A stretch of DNA of 64,000 bases from Takakia lepidozioides (GCA_030704615.1 CM060732.1:7502001-7566000); one strand, 5' to 3'; counted from the stretch's first letter, positions 36,171-49,600 are shown. A program made the numbers and translations. Notes: a model not told the origin generated them from the letters alone.

Positions 36171-37400
36171 AATTCCTCCCCTTCAATAACCCTACGACCT
36201 CAGTTTGATCTGGCCTCAATGCAGTTACACTTGAGATCAACAAATTGCAAGGAAAAATCCCGTCGAGACTCCGCCTGAAGGAGCACTTCTGCGGACTCCA
36301 TCGATAACCAAACTTCTCTAATCCAGTCCTCAAGGACATTATTGACCACCGATCAACAAGTACTTGTATAGATCCCAAAACCCATCCATTATACAGCGCT
36401 ACTACTACAGACAGATTGTGGTGAAGGGAAATAACCAGGGACCCACCAGATTAGGAAGTCGGCCCTCCCGGCGAAACGCAGGATCTTCACCCTCCACGGG
36501 TGACAACAGCGCCGGACACAGGGTGGAGGTCGTGGATCTCAAAGGCTGGGCAGAAGGCTCCATGGCTCCAAAGTGCAATCAATCGAGCGAAGGAATACTG
36601 CACATCATGACACCAAATTGCTGACTTCCTGCAGATTGCAATCAAACCAGCGTTGTGGAAGCGCATAAATCTTTTCCACAACTCTGTTTCTTCAGCAATT
36701 ACTTTGAAAACATCAGCCTCAGGTGCACGCATGCAAAACGACGGCAATCAAGAAGGGGCATGGAAACACGCCATCTTGATTGAGGTGGGTTGCAACCCAA
36801 CCCACTGATGCAACCTATCTCTACTCACTGCAATGAGAAGACCCGGTTTCCACACCTTAGGGCCCCCATAGCTAAAAGACTGTGTCTAGATCCCACACTA
36901 GTACTCTGAAGCTTGAGCGAGGACATGCTCATCCAGCTTGCAGATTCGCAAGCGACAAAGATACTAATTTTAGCAGAGATTGCGTGCACTGCGTTCTTTA
37001 GATTTCCGATGAGGTGTACATATCCACTCAAGTTCAAGAAAAAGGGAAAGGTTGAAGAATCTTTGCGGACCCTGTGGATTTGGGGGCTGGCATCCCCGCT
37101 CTAATCGTTTGCATACCAAGCCTCATTATTGCGATAACATTGTTTACCTCTCCACGAATCTTCGCATCCAGACAATCGATAGTTCCGATCTGATGGGGTG
37201 GATCTGAGAATCGGTTGGATAGTCTCTGGTTCGTTGACATTGGGGATCTTGTGCATGTGGGTGTGGGGTTCAACCCCAGGTGGTCTCGTCTCATCTGCCT
37301 TGGGGGCTGGGCTGGGGCTCTGTCCCCCCTCAATGCCCAAAACAGAAACAATCAAAAGGGGAAAAAATCTCACAATTTCCAACACTTTTCTAGTAGGCAC
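36171..37400 (-). other. Possible upstream exons of the GHL10 gene or another minus-strand gene
   Basis: Several minus-strand open pieces look weakly coding but cannot be assigned: about 36340-36200 (EDWIREVWLSMESAEVLLQ), about 36720-36620 (APEADVFKVIAEETELWKRF), and 37200-37120, which ends at a GTATGC donor (RGEVNNVIAIMRL). The last has a faint likeness to the N-terminal helix of ARF-GEF proteins. A SINE-like B box (GGGGTTCAACCCC) sits at about 37266-37278. I cannot build a continuous gene here. Confidence 0.25.
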
Positions 37401-37559
37401 CCAAGTAAATTTTCTTCTGTGTTGGAGGTGAGAATGAACGTCATGATCATCACAATGAAAGCCTTTTCCAGGGGTGGGTTCCGCATACCTAAGGGATTTT
37501 GCCTGCCTAATATGGAGTATTTCCCGGAGGATTAAAAAGCAGAAATCTACGCCTCATGC

Positions 37560-38180
37560 CACTAGCACATTATGCCAGTTGCACTAGCATAATGTGTTTG
37601 ATTAGGACTGGCAGCCAATGAGAGGGCGGCAGACTCAATCCTTTACGTACTGGAATGGGCCGCCACATGCCATTATGGCGGTTTCGGCGGCCGCTCGCCA
37701 CCACCTTGCCCCCCACAATGTCATATGGCGGCCCATTCCATAGTATGTAAGAGCCTGCTCTAGATTTTCCTATGTATTTTTTAGGGCATTTTGAAGCAGA
37801 ACTCCCCAGGATGCACAAGTGGCATGGAACCAGTCGTGCCACTGGGGGCGGGAGCGTTGGAACGGGTGGTTCCATTTCTGGAACCTCGTTGCCAGAGGGA
37901 GATTAGTGGAACGCAATCTTGTCCCTTGGATGACATATCATCTAGGGTTGATGTGAAGCCAGCTAGTCAAAGGGTGGAACCATGTGAGCAAATTTTTACG
38001 CAGCAAAATGTTCCTGCCCACGGACTTTCCGCTATACGTAAAGAACTAGGGCTGATATCTGTATATTATACAGCTTAACAGCCAGCCACACAAGTACTAG
38101 TGAGTGTAATGCACACCTGCGATATTTCTTTATCTTTCCCTCCAAGATGAAAAGATAAAGAAATCATCCCATTTCTTTAT
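37560..38180. other. Intergenic, short inverted phrases
   Basis: GGAATGGGCCGCCACATGCC (about 37651) and its partial complement TATGGCGGCCCATTCCA (about 37724-37740) form an imperfect foldback of about 90 bases. No gene is recognised. Confidence 0.45.
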
Positions 38181-38182
38181 CC

Positions 38183-38287
38183 AGGGTAACGCCCCTTGTG
38201 TGGGGCATTCCCGGATTTTCGGGCCTTCCCATGGGGCTACCTCCAGGCCCTTAAATCCGGGAATGCCCTCCACTCAGGGCATTACCC
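38183..38287. mobile_element. Foldback/MITE-like element, copy 2
   Basis: The left arm contains AGGGTAACGCCCC and GGGGCATTCCCGGATTTT; the right arm contains AAATCCGGGAATGCCCT and AGGGCATTACCCT. It matches the element at 23724-23830 in length, arm sequence and GGGCC interior, so the two are members of one family. Confidence 0.75.
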
Positions 38288-39140
38288 TATGCAGAAACCA
38301 GGTAATGGCCATCTCTTGACAGGACTACTACTGTAATGGAAGTGAGATTTGATTCTCTTACAACCAAGACTGAGGAATCATCAGAATCGGATGTCCATAA
38401 CATGCAATTGTTTACAAGCTGGCTAGGACCATAAGAGTGGTATTGTGAAGTAACCACTCTTTCATATAGCATTATTCTATACTAGCATTCATCATAGTAC
38501 ATTGAGAGCTAAGCAACATTCTTCTAATATGGGTGACCAGTAACTCAAACCCGGCCTAATGGTTTCGACTGGAATAAAAACAAGTTGACGCCTACCGAAG
38601 TGTGCATAAATTACGGTGTTTCTTCACCCCATAGGGCTACCTGGTCATTACACACCGAAATGATTACTATATGGGGATTCCTGGATGGATGGATGGATAA
38701 TGATATTAAAAATGGATGTAATCCATATTAGGTTTTTCTTAGGCTTTGTCTCCTCCAGTTCATCGTGTTTGTCTTCGGCGTTTCTCTTCCTTGCGGGGAA
38801 GTCCTTCGGCCCTTTTCTTTGGTGAAGTTCTTGGTCTACAAGTTGAGGTATGGCTTCCTCAACTCTTCTATGGTGCTTATGATCTTTGTGTTTTTTTTTC
38901 TCTGTGTTTTTTTTTTTTTTTTTCGTGCTTTAATATTTTATTTTTTTCATTTTTTTCTTTGATTTTTAATATCTCCACTTGATCGTGATTGCTAACTCAT
39001 ATTACAATGCTAATATATTGTATGTCATATGATACTCAAATCAACTCCACAAATGTTTGAATGTATAATGCAATATATTTATGTCTTATACGGTTGTACA
39101 TAGGTATATCTATGTATGTATAATAATATGATCACCCAAT

Positions 39141-39461
39141 GATTACACATTCTGCCATACACACATAAGAAAAAATGTATATAAAGTAGTTTGGAATTGT
39201 TGTGTAAGTTAGTCGATATTGTCTCAAGCTTCCATAGTTTGCATCATATTTATAAAAGTGTATGGCTCTTCTTCATATTCATTGACACTTACACTTGCTC
39301 TGATTACACATCCTACCATACACATAAGAAAAAATGTATATAGACTAGTTTGGGAGTGTTGTATAAGTTAGTCAATATTGTCTTAAGCCTCCATAATTTG
39401 GATCATATTCATAAAAGTGTATGGTTCATCTTCATATTCATTGACACTTACAATTGCACTC
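39141..39461. repeat. Two tandem copies of an approximately 161-base unit
   Basis: Both copies open with GATTACACATYCTRCCATAC, contain AAGAAAAAATGTATATA and GTAAGTTAGTCRATATTGTC or a close variant, and close with CTTCATATTCATTGACACTT. The junction is at about 39301/39302. Divergence is modest, so the duplication is not very recent. Confidence 0.85.
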
Positions 39462-40363
39462 CTCTTCAGATATATGGATTATATAGCTTGGATATGACAT
39501 TTTAATGGACCCATACATACATCTTCCATCCATAATGGTTCGCATTTTTATAAATATATGGCCCACATGATCAACTATTGAGCTATATATATATATATAT
39601 AGAATGAGGAGAGAGAAGATGTACAAACAAAAATGTGCAAGACAAACTCTTAATCATATTTAGATGGTCATTTCTTGCGAATTGTCATACATTTCATAAT
39701 GAACATCAACATATAATGAAGTGCAAAAAACAATGTCATTTCAAAGATGTGATCACATAACATTTACAAAAACACTAAATGAAAGTGTAGTCATGTTTAT
39801 TTCACCGGCAAAGAAAGGTCACAATTTCGAGATACGGCCTACATCGCCCTTTTCAACAAAGAGACAAAAGAACATACAAAACAAAAATAGGGTTTTAGCT
39901 TTGGGATTAGGACAACAACTAACATTGAGATGACAAGTACTTAGAAAAGAGAAGCAAAACAACACAAAACAATATTAGAGTTCATATGGAGATTAGGTTA
40001 TACATATATGAACTTCATCCAAATCAAATGTATGGATGACAATTTGAAGGAAAAGATTGTAATATCATATGTTAATTTCTCAAATAATTCTATTATTTTT
40101 TCTATTGTATTTCTATATATTTTAGTCATCATAGTTGGTTTTGTATTTTTAAAGCCAACATAAACACAAAATAAAAACTAAACCTAACAAGTACATTCTC
40201 TAAATGTATGAAAAATAGTTCATGAGGAAAAAAGACATAAGATGGTGTCTTTATATTGCTAAATGGGTTTCACCTTTTTCATATGGATTATTATTATTAT
40301 TATTATTATTAGTTTTATTAAACTAAATGATTTATTTCTGTTTTTTTATTCAACATGTGGAAT

Positions 40364-40423
40364 AGGGCATGTTCCAGTCGCTATAAACTGCAAAGGGCAT
40401 GTTCCAGTCGCTATAAACTGCAA
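40364..40423. repeat. 30-base perfect tandem duplication
   Basis: AGGGCATGTTCCAGTCGCTA followed by TAAACTGCAA occurs twice head to tail without change, so it is recent. Confidence 0.9.
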
Positions 40424-41387
40424 TGATTGATGTATGGCGACCCACTGGATTTCCGTGATCATTGCATTTTATTCATTGCTGCTGGTCCCGCCATACACTG
40501 TACTGATTAGTGCATGGCAGGTGGCAGCGGCGTGGCAGGCCTTCATGGTGGGGCGACGTGGCAGGGAGCTAGGTAGAAGGCAAGGCAGCGATCAGGAGGA
40601 GCCGACGTGGCAGGGAGCCAGGAACAAGCCAGCCCGGGCATGAGCACGGGATCCCGGCCCGCGACACTATCCTAAAAGGGCTTGGGACATAGTGCCGAGG
40701 GAGGCTACTGCTTTCTGCTGGGAAGGTGGACACCTCTGGAAAATCATTAGAAGAAACACAGATATCGGACGGGGGAGTGCAGCTTCTCGGTAAGTTTAAA
40801 GTGTTGGTGCACCCTCGAATCCAACCCAGGAATTACATTTACTGGACGTAGTAAAATAGGAGCAGGCTTTAGATTAGCAACATCCAAACGAGGGTAGCAG
40901 AAGATGCTACACCATGAACCACACATCCCCGATGTCAAAGTCAATGTAGAGTGAGTTCAGTAGACAAGAACAATTCATTTAGCCAATATAGAAAATTGAA
41001 GTACTGCACATTGACAGAGCTGGTGTCTCCCACACCATGAACGAAACAGGGAGAGGGGCACCAAAATATTTTTGAAAGGGGTAATTCTGTAGCCCCACAC
41101 ATTTGCTGTTGGCATGATGCATAAGGCCCCAGAACATGTTGAGGAGGTCCCATATGGCCGTCGAGAAACTGCTCCTTATATCTGCTAATCTCAAACATCA
41201 GTACTCGCAACTAGATATTGAATGCCTCACATGGCTGTAACTACCCCACTCGCTACCTACTTTTTACTACAAAACTTTAGGGTGAATCTGTAAGGTAAGC
41301 TTAGGGAGTGAGATGACTCACAAATTGAAGGTGACTCTAGAAAGCAAAACGGAGGCCTCATACAACTTGGGAGTTGTAACATAATGG
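40424..41387. other. 3' flank of the DUF7796 gene
   Basis: Contains a partial SINE-like segment at 40665-40740 (AAGGGCTTGGGACATAGTGC, then GGGAAGGTGGACACCT). No further conserved coding sequence is recognised on either strand. Confidence 0.4.
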
Positions 41388-42936
41388 TCAATATCTCTTA
41401 GCATATGAGCAAACTACAGCCGATGGTGGGGCATCCCAAACATCCCATTGCTGCTGAAAAGCTTCTAATTCTTGGATGCATTCAGCTACAGACCTACTTA
41501 AGAATCTTCTTCTACAATCAGCAGATTCAGCTCCAACTGTTCCGTCATAGACTTCTTCCCAATGTGGTCCCCACCCACCTTGGGCATCACAGAGGTCTAA
41601 CCCCTCAACAGGTCCAGGCCAACCCCAACCCTTGTCTAGCCCATTCATAATTGCCCGTGCCTCTGCTCCACTGGCCTTGGGAGTGCAAGGTCTGCATTTA
41701 GCTCCATTGAGAGGTCCCTTGCTTCCAATTGAAGCTACTGGCACGGACCACGTAGTTGGAGGCCATGAATACCTTCGATAGCTTAGTACACAAAAAGGGA
41801 GCTTATTGTATTTGAAAGGTATACTGGATACACTGAGCTGCATCTTGAATGCTGTCTCTGAGTTAAGGCCTCTATGACCCCGATTGTGAATCAAATGTAG
41901 TAACCTCAACCTTGCTAATGCAACCCAGCTAGTATTTGAGTTGCCAATGCCAAACCTGTCATTGAGGCCACCATACTGAGAACCATAAGGAATATGATAG
42001 AAGTTTGGATTGAATGATTTCAGAGGTGGTAGTGGTCCACTCCAGTAGCCATCCACTCTTGTCCTGATAATCCACTCGTACTTGATGTTGTGCTGGATCT
42101 CATATTTTAGTATCATGTCCAGGCATCCTTCCACCAGATTGAAGTACTGCAGCAGGCCCTGTGGTCCATGCATTCCAGGTGTTAAATTCTCAGCTTGAGT
42201 CCTCAACATTGGTCACAATGTATGTGCATAGGCATTGGAGTTGCGAGTGTGTAGTGTGAAGGGCTTTCTCTGGGAAGCCTGTGCAGCTGCTGTATCTCCC
42301 TGTCATGGTTGTTCCCTTTTTCATTAAGATGTGTTTAGTCTATTTCTATGTCCACAGATGCATAGCGTAGATCATGGTCTGCTGGGAGCAAAAAAGATGG
42401 TCACGACTCTCCTACATTCACGTTGCAGATGAAAATGTGGCTGATTCATTATAGATACTGGAAGCTCACAGAGACAGGAGTAGTCTCACATAACACAAGA
42501 CATTGAAAAGAGAGCCTAGCCCGACCTTGCTCACAGAACCGAGGGAGTTTATTGAACAGTCATTTGAAGAACACGGTACTGAACCAGTAAGACGCACCAA
42601 CAGTGTGCTAATTAATACCTGTATTCCATTTGGCGAACCTGCACCAGTAAGAACTTCTCGTTGAATATCGGACTCTGGCACATGTCGAGAAATAAATATG
42701 CGTGCAGCAGCGAGATTGGAAGCCCCTTTCAGCAAGGTGAATTTGTGTGTATTTCCATCTAAAGGAGAATGTAGAAACACATCTGTGTCGTTGTAAACAT
42801 TCAACAGATACTTCTTGATCGTCTCCCCGGTCAATTCAAAGGAGCGTGCTGCCCCAACCAGGCAAACTGCCACTTTTCCTGTCCCATACTGTTGGGCTTT
42901 CGGACGTGCTGCATCTTCACACCGATGCAAGCTCAT
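41388..42936 (-). CDS. DUF7796 plant glycosyltransferase-like protein
   Basis: Plant DUF7796 proteins are predicted Golgi-type glycosyltransferase-like enzymes with no assigned reaction. Two exons: 42936-42619 (106 codons, ending GSPNGIQ at a GTATTA donor) and 42158-41388 (GLLQYFNLVEGCLDMI to TGA). The combined reading is 362 residues. Family landmarks in order: VAVCLVGAARSFELTG (about residue 24), NDTDVFLHSPLDG, HKFTLLKG, YEWIIRTRVDGYW (the RxDxYW segment), YGSQYGGLNDRFGIG, LNSETAFK, KGPLNGAKCRPC and LDLCDAQGGWG near the C terminus. The first in-frame ATG is at 42936, just ahead of the domain. An upstream ATG at 43016 opens a different frame with a hydrophobic MVCGFVVFVGFVLTIV, as expected of a signal anchor, so the N terminus may be frame-broken or spliced differently. 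The gene is divergent from the ACBP gene. Confidence 0.88.
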
Positions 42937-43661
42937 TACTTGATCCTGATCCTGCGACGGCACGGAGGGACGATAGTCAACACGAACCCAACAAAAACCA
43001 CAAAACCACAAACCATTCAGACGATTCTACGCACCAAACGTTCAAACGCAATCTGAGGAACAATCAGCCTCCAACCTTATTTCCAAGTCCTCCTGCAGCT
43101 TCCCCATGAACGTAATTGGTCAATTGAGATTGCCATGAACTTATGTGTAAGAAAGTTATTTGCGAGAGAGGCTCCCAAGCTGGCAACCAGTGACTGAAAA
43201 ACGCAGTGCAGGCTATGAAGAAGCCCACCGCCATCAAGCGCACGATCCCTCCCCCTCTGTACACAGACACAAACCCGGCCATAACTCCCCGCCCCCAAAC
43301 CTCTCCTCACCGACGACCAAGCCTCATCATTCCTAGAGTACCCCGCGGACCGAGACTCGCCCCTTCCTTCTGACGATCCAACCCTTCCGACTACTTAAGG
43401 GGCCCTGCGGATTAACAGGGGGATTTTTAGCTTCTCTCGATATATTAAGTCAGGACGACTGCCGTCACCGTCAACGTCCGTCGATGCCGAGGCGACGGAC
43501 CCTGTCGACGATCGTTCCCGTTGACGGCTTGATGTGTGTCGGTGGCGATGCGACGGACGTGCGACGGACGCTTCCGTTAACGGGAACGAGCGCACTGAGG
43601 AGGTGCGAGGAACAGGACGGCGCTGCGGGGGTCAGTCTTGGGTCTGCGGGGTGGCTCTGCG
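42937..43661. promoter_or_regulatory. Shared intergenic region between divergent genes
   Basis: About 725 bases separate the ATG of the minus-strand DUF7796 gene (42936) from the ATG of the plus-strand ACBP4-like gene (43662), so both promoters must lie here. The ACBP side (43440-43660) is GC-rich with repeated GACGGAC/GTCGACG phrases. I cannot point to a TATA box on either side. Confidence 0.55.
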
Positions 43662-46600
43662 ATGGGGCACGGAGCTGTGGCATTGCCATATCCTGATCGC
43701 TTCTATGCTGCAGCAGAGTATGCAGGATTCACAGGTGCATCTGCGGGGAGCTTAGATACGGTCAAATCCTCGTCGCTTCGGTTGTCTGATGACACCGTTC
43801 TTCTTCTGTATGGGCTCTATCAGCAGGTTCACATTTCTCGACCTCCGTTCCTACGAGATTTAACGGCACGCCTACGTTACTGGAAGTAGATCTAAGCAGC
43901 TGTCCCGCTGTTGATGCATTCGGCTAGAAAATCTTGCACGTAATGTGATCAAGTGTTGTGTCAGGACCTAACGCATTTGTCGTGGATGATGCTTGTGGTG
44001 GTATTGGAATGTAGTGTAGGGGATTTAGCGCTTTTTCAGGTTGCTAGGGGCGTGAGGTATAATGCAGATCAATCCATGACGTCTTGGAAATCGTTTAATG
44101 CGTCTGAAAGTATTGGTTGAGAGGATTTTCCGAGGCAGATTATGAAAGCTCTTTTGTATACAAGAAATATGGAAAAGCTGGATTCCATTGGGGTTTAGTG
44201 AGTGCGCACCTCGATGTGGTGTTTCGCTGACTGAGCAGGCTAGTGTGGGACCGTGCAATCTACCAAAGCCCTGGAGCTGGAATGTCGTTGAGCTTGGGAA
44301 ATGGACGAGGTAAATCAATTTCTCCCTGCTCAGTCTGACACCCTCCAGTGGCTTCCCCGGGGCACATTTCTTTTTCTTGAGATTCTTCATTACTTTTGAT
44401 GGATGCAATTAGGGAGGCGATTCCCAGAGAATGAAAAGAGTGGGTGGAATGCACAAATGGGATGATAGCTTCGTTCAACTGAAGACCATGAGGTTTAGAT
44501 GCCAGATGTTCAACACTTGAACGAGCTTCATTATCACCAAAATCTGCTACTCTGTTTCAAGTAGGGTTCCTCTTCAGTGCTTGTGTAATTCTCTCTGTCA
44601 TCAGATCAAAGATGATCGATAAATATCAGAATATCAGAAAACAGTGAACACATGTATAAATGTTATTTTGGTGAGGTTGCAATGATCTGGTCAGAGGTAT
44701 CACACATAAACGTCATCCAGAGTTGGTAACACTTCTGAAGGGATTAATATCAGGGGTCGGGGCAGAGACAGAATGTACTAATAAGACGTTGTTTGCCATA
44801 GCCTTGTGGCCCGGGGCACAGAGGGAGAGAGAGAGAGAGAGAGAGAGATCTCCAAGTCATTATTAGCACCAAACAACAGCTGGAACACGCACCCTCATTC
44901 TCTCACTTTGGTCTTGGAGGATGGTTATTAAATTTTCTTCAAATACTTCGACATTCCACCATGCACAAGCTCGAATGCAGTTCTAGCTTTGGGCTGAGAC
45001 TTCCTTGCTAACGGAGCTGTTTTTCATCCTATGAGTGTAGCAAGTATGAACTGGAAAAATTTGGGAATCACGCTTATTTTGTGGAACACCTGGCTGCCCT
45101 AATCATCTAGCAGCTCAGCGAACAACAGTCCATAGTTGAGTTTTCCCATTTGGAAAATAACTTTCAGCCTCAATTCTGAAGCATATCCTGGTCTGTTTCT
45201 ATTTCTTTTTCAGATTCAAACATAGGTGCATATCCAATGGCCTTCTCGTTTGCCTAAGGCTTACGCGAAAGCCATCGTCAAAAGTTGCAGCTATAAGTGC
45301 CATAAAGTGGTTCAAATTAGGAAGAAAGTTTGCTAAAGCCGGAAATCTGGCACTTTCTTGTCTGACCCTTGGATCAGAAAGGTACAAGTTTTGGCAGGGT
45401 CCACATCCATTGTGGTGTATGTCAAAATCTCAATGCAAAATAATTGAATGCTCATTTGCTTCCTTTTGTTTAGATGTAAAGTGAGAATGGCAGTAGATTG
45501 ACAGATGAAGTGACTTTGGCCATAATCTCCCTCTAACTGCAGAGGGTTGAGAATGTCCACTTTCTGACCGATCATTCAGGTAGCTGCAGATTCACTGATT
45601 TTCCAATGTAACCTGGTGAGGAATGATTGCAAAACACCAACTTAGTGTAACTTCAGCTTGAAAGGCTGTGCCATCGCTATTGTAAAACAATTGAGGATGA
45701 AATCATAGCCAGCATAGTCTGGTTGTCTATAGAAGCCTCAATCAACCTTACAACTGATATTAGGGTAAACATGGTGTTGATCTGTTAAGTGATGGGTCTG
45801 GCACTTTTGTTTACAGTTGGAATCAACTGGCAAAGATGGATTCTATGGAGGCCATGAGACTCTTCATACGGACTTTGGAGGTTGGTTGGTTGGTTGGGTT
45901 CCCCCAATTGTTTTGTTAGTTTTAATTTTTCCATTTTTCCGAACTGCCAAATGAAGCTGGACAGCTTGGAGAAGATATCTTGAATTCTTTGTTGTTCGAC
46001 ATGTTATTCACAGGAAGAAGATCGTGACTGGTGGTCTAAGGCTCAAGAGCAAGATAAGGAGGTTGTGGGAAACACAGTAAGCTGCCCCCCCCCAGGCCAT
46101 ATAACTCCTAGGATGTCTCAACTGAGCGGTTCTTTCGATTGATCATGCCTTACCTGTAGATAGATTGGTCACCAGGGCCTCATTTGCTTGAGGGAGCTAC
46201 CTAATTCCAGTCCCTGCATGCAAAGCTTCTTTTTGCTCTCCCCTATTAGCAAATTACATTTGATGCAGATTTAGTGCAGTGGTTTTCCAGGTCACGTTAA
46301 TGTACGTGTTGTTGTGCCTTGATCCAATTTGTTTGTGGTCAGGTAATCATGTAGGCAGTCAGTGTGTGTGTATATTGATGTATGTGGTCTCTCTCAGCCT
46401 CCTCTGCCTGCAGATCTGCAAGTGGCAGACCCGGAACCTGCTGTACAAGAGGAAGCGGATGAACCCCCTCATGTGATTGTTTTGTTGCCATCAAATGGTG
46501 CTGCAAAGGTTAATGGAGGTGCTAGCCAAACAGAAGAGAAGGAGATCGTCACAGAGGAAGAGAACGAGACCATGGCAGGGGGGCTCAAGGCAATCACTGT

Positions 46601-49600
46601 ATACAATGAATGGGTCTCACCTCCAGTAACTGGCCGTCGGCCGCCAGCACGCTACCAGGTTCTGTAACAACTGTGAACAAGAGTGGGTCAATGGCTGTTT
46701 ATTGCAAATCGTGATGAATGGATTAACTGACTATTCTCAACTGATAAATTTTGTTACGTGAGTTGTAGTTGTGACATGTTGTCATTTATCAGTCTCAATT
46801 CTCTTTCATGGCTTATGTTTCTACAGACCATCAACTGTAAAGGATGAAAAAGGGGATTAGCCTGCGATGTCCTATGGGGTCTTGGCAAAGTGTTTCTGAA
46901 TTGTTCATGTTCTTTAACATGAACATGCAGCATGCAGCAGCAATTGTAGAAGATAAGCTTTTTGTGATTGGTGGAAACCATAATGGTCGCTACTTGAGCG
47001 ATGTACAGGTACTTACATTCGTTCTTCAAACCTTTCTCTATAATAGGCCTGAATACAGGAACACACTGCAATGCTTCATGTTTGCATTTGCCTGCTGTGA
47101 TGTAAAGTCTTGAGCTACGCTGGTATGTCCTGACGAAGTAACATGGTCCCTTCAGGTGCTTGATTTGAAGGCGTGGGGATGGTCAAAGATGGAGCACAAA
47201 GTTTTACAGTCCCCACTATTACCACAAGCACCAGCTCAATCTTGGTTTCCTCCATCTGCAGGACACAGTTTGGTAGGATGGCTAAATAGTCCACCACACC
47301 TCTGTATATGTATCTGTTGTCGCCTCGTGACTATAAAGACAGTATTTTAAAGCAGGAAGCTCTGCATCGTTACAAAGGAAAGATATAAAGAGGTCTGACT
47401 CCTGCCAATGCAAGCGTCAATTATAAGGCGACCTTATGCTCAACCACTGGGCCCATCTGTTGGATGCTTAATTGTAAGGAGGCGATTTCAGCCCATGGAC
47501 AGTTCTAGGTCATAGTCTCATCCTCTACTTCTGCATGACAGGTTGCCAGCGTATTCTGAACTGTGTTCCTGTACAGATTCGGTGGGGCAGGAAGCTCCTT
47601 GCAGTGGCTGGGCATTCAAAAGAACCATCTGATACAGTCACAGGTCTGCTACTTCCTCCAGAGTCACCATGGTCATGTACTGAGGTTAGTTGCTTACAGT
47701 TTAATGTACCTGGTTACCTTCATTCACCTCCCGTAATAATGGCATGCTCTAATCAGAAACTCTTATTGGGGTGGCGATGCAGTCCGTGCTTTTGATCCAG
47801 ACACATCGTCCTGGGCTGTCATGGCAGTAGCAGGCAAGTCTCCGGTAGGCTACCTTATCCTTCACCATACATTCACTCTACACTGAGCAACTGCATAGAG
47901 TGACGTGTGTAGATCCAGAGCTCCCTTTGACTTTGTTTGCAAAACATCCTTATCCAGGTCGCACGTGGAGGCCAGTCAGTCACGCTTGTGGGCTCAAACT
48001 TGGTTATGTTTGGGGGCGAAGACTCTAAAAGGCGAATTCTCAATGATCTGAATATTCTGGATTTGGAAACATTGACGTGGGAACTTATAGATGCAAGGTA
48101 GGTTGTTCAACAGTTGCACTGAAATTCATCTTGGTAAGACCTTCATGCTAATATTAATCGGTATGTCAGTAAGTTCAATGCCTGGTGTACCCTTTATGTC
48201 TTGCTGTTCAGCTTACATCTTTTGACTTGGATGGAATTTACCACCCACTTAGGGCTGCATTCCCAAACAGCCCGATTCGACTCCTGTTTGGGGAGTCCAC
48301 TTGGACCTCTTTGGCTTGGGGAAGTTCTGACTGAGGCTGTCCATGTGCAGGGGTATGCCTCCATCTCCACGGTCAGACCATGCTGCAACAGCTTATGGAA
48401 AACGCTATATATTCATATTTGGTGGTGGCTCACATTCTAGCTGCTTCAATGACTTGCATGTGCTTGACCTTGAGAATGTAAGTCATGTAAGTATCTTGGA
48501 GAACATGTTAGATGGTTCACCCAAATGCACCTTATTTGCAAGCATGTGTGTGGAAGTCAATGTAGTTCAATTTCGATCCAATGCGCTCACATAAAGTGGA
48601 TGCTGACAGATGGTGGGGCTCCAGTGCACCTTGAGCATGGTGCATTCTTAGGGCCTGTCCAAAGGGCAGGGTCTGCACACTGGTATCTTCAATCAGACAT
48701 TTAAATAGGCACAAAAATCTGGGATTTTGGTGGAGGAAGGAGGGTATGATTATGAGCTGTAGGTCTGAAACTTCTATAAATGTTCCTGATCCGTCCATTT
48801 CTAGATCTTTGAAGTTGAATCTTGGTATTCCCCCCTGTCCCAATTCTTGTTCTCAAAGCATACAATTCTCATTTTTGCTATGAAGTACCTTTCTAGAGAT
48901 GAACCACAACAGAGAGTCAAATATGTATAACACAAAAGTTAACAATTGTCATATAAGTGATTTTTCTTTCAAATTCTTCTTGTATATTTTCCCTGAGGAT
49001 GGGGAGCCTGTAACTACAAAATATATGAATGAGAAAGCATGTGTCTGCATGGAGTTCTACCTTTGAAGTCAAAGTGAGAGTGATTGCTTACTTTCTTAAC
49101 TACGTAGACATCGCATTATGAAACTAACCAAGAAGTGTAACTTGGGTATGGGGATGACATGGCAGATGGAATGGTCACAAGCACAGGTTCAAGGCATGGT
49201 GCCCACACCACGAGCCGGCCATGCTGGTGTTACTATTGGCGATAATTGGTTTATAACTGGTGGTGGAGATAATAAGAGTGGTATTTGCTTTGTCCATTCT
49301 TTGTCTGTCTCTTCTTTGGTCCATCTACTGTTTGTCACTGACAACAAGGAATTTGCTTCAGTCTTATTTGGAAATACTGACCCCCATGTATATTTCCGGC
49401 ATTACTATGAGATACTCTGATTGAAATGTCCATACAACTCAGATAGTTGTGACTGAAAGGTAGTAGCGAGCGGTGGATATCTTGAACCCACCGTTCACCA
49501 TGATCTTTGTGTTGTAGTGACTAAAAGGTGTTGTGTGTTCTTGCTAAGTTTCAATCTCATGTTGTTCTATTGGCTGATGCTTTGATAATGGCTTACCAGG

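Larger units (their letters stand above)
38900..40430. other. AT-rich spacer with tandem repeats
   Basis: A strongly AT-rich stretch contains a T-run (about 38907-38923), an approximately 161-base tandem duplication (39141-39461), a TA microsatellite (about 39584-39600), a TTA/ATT microsatellite (about 40290-40311) and a 30-base tandem duplication (40364-40423). No protein-coding region is recognised. Confidence 0.65.

Noticed and set aside
38746-38982. Open frame rich in Phe near 38.8 kb
   Set aside because: It depends on T-runs and encodes a low-complexity phenylalanine stretch; no domain or splice support.
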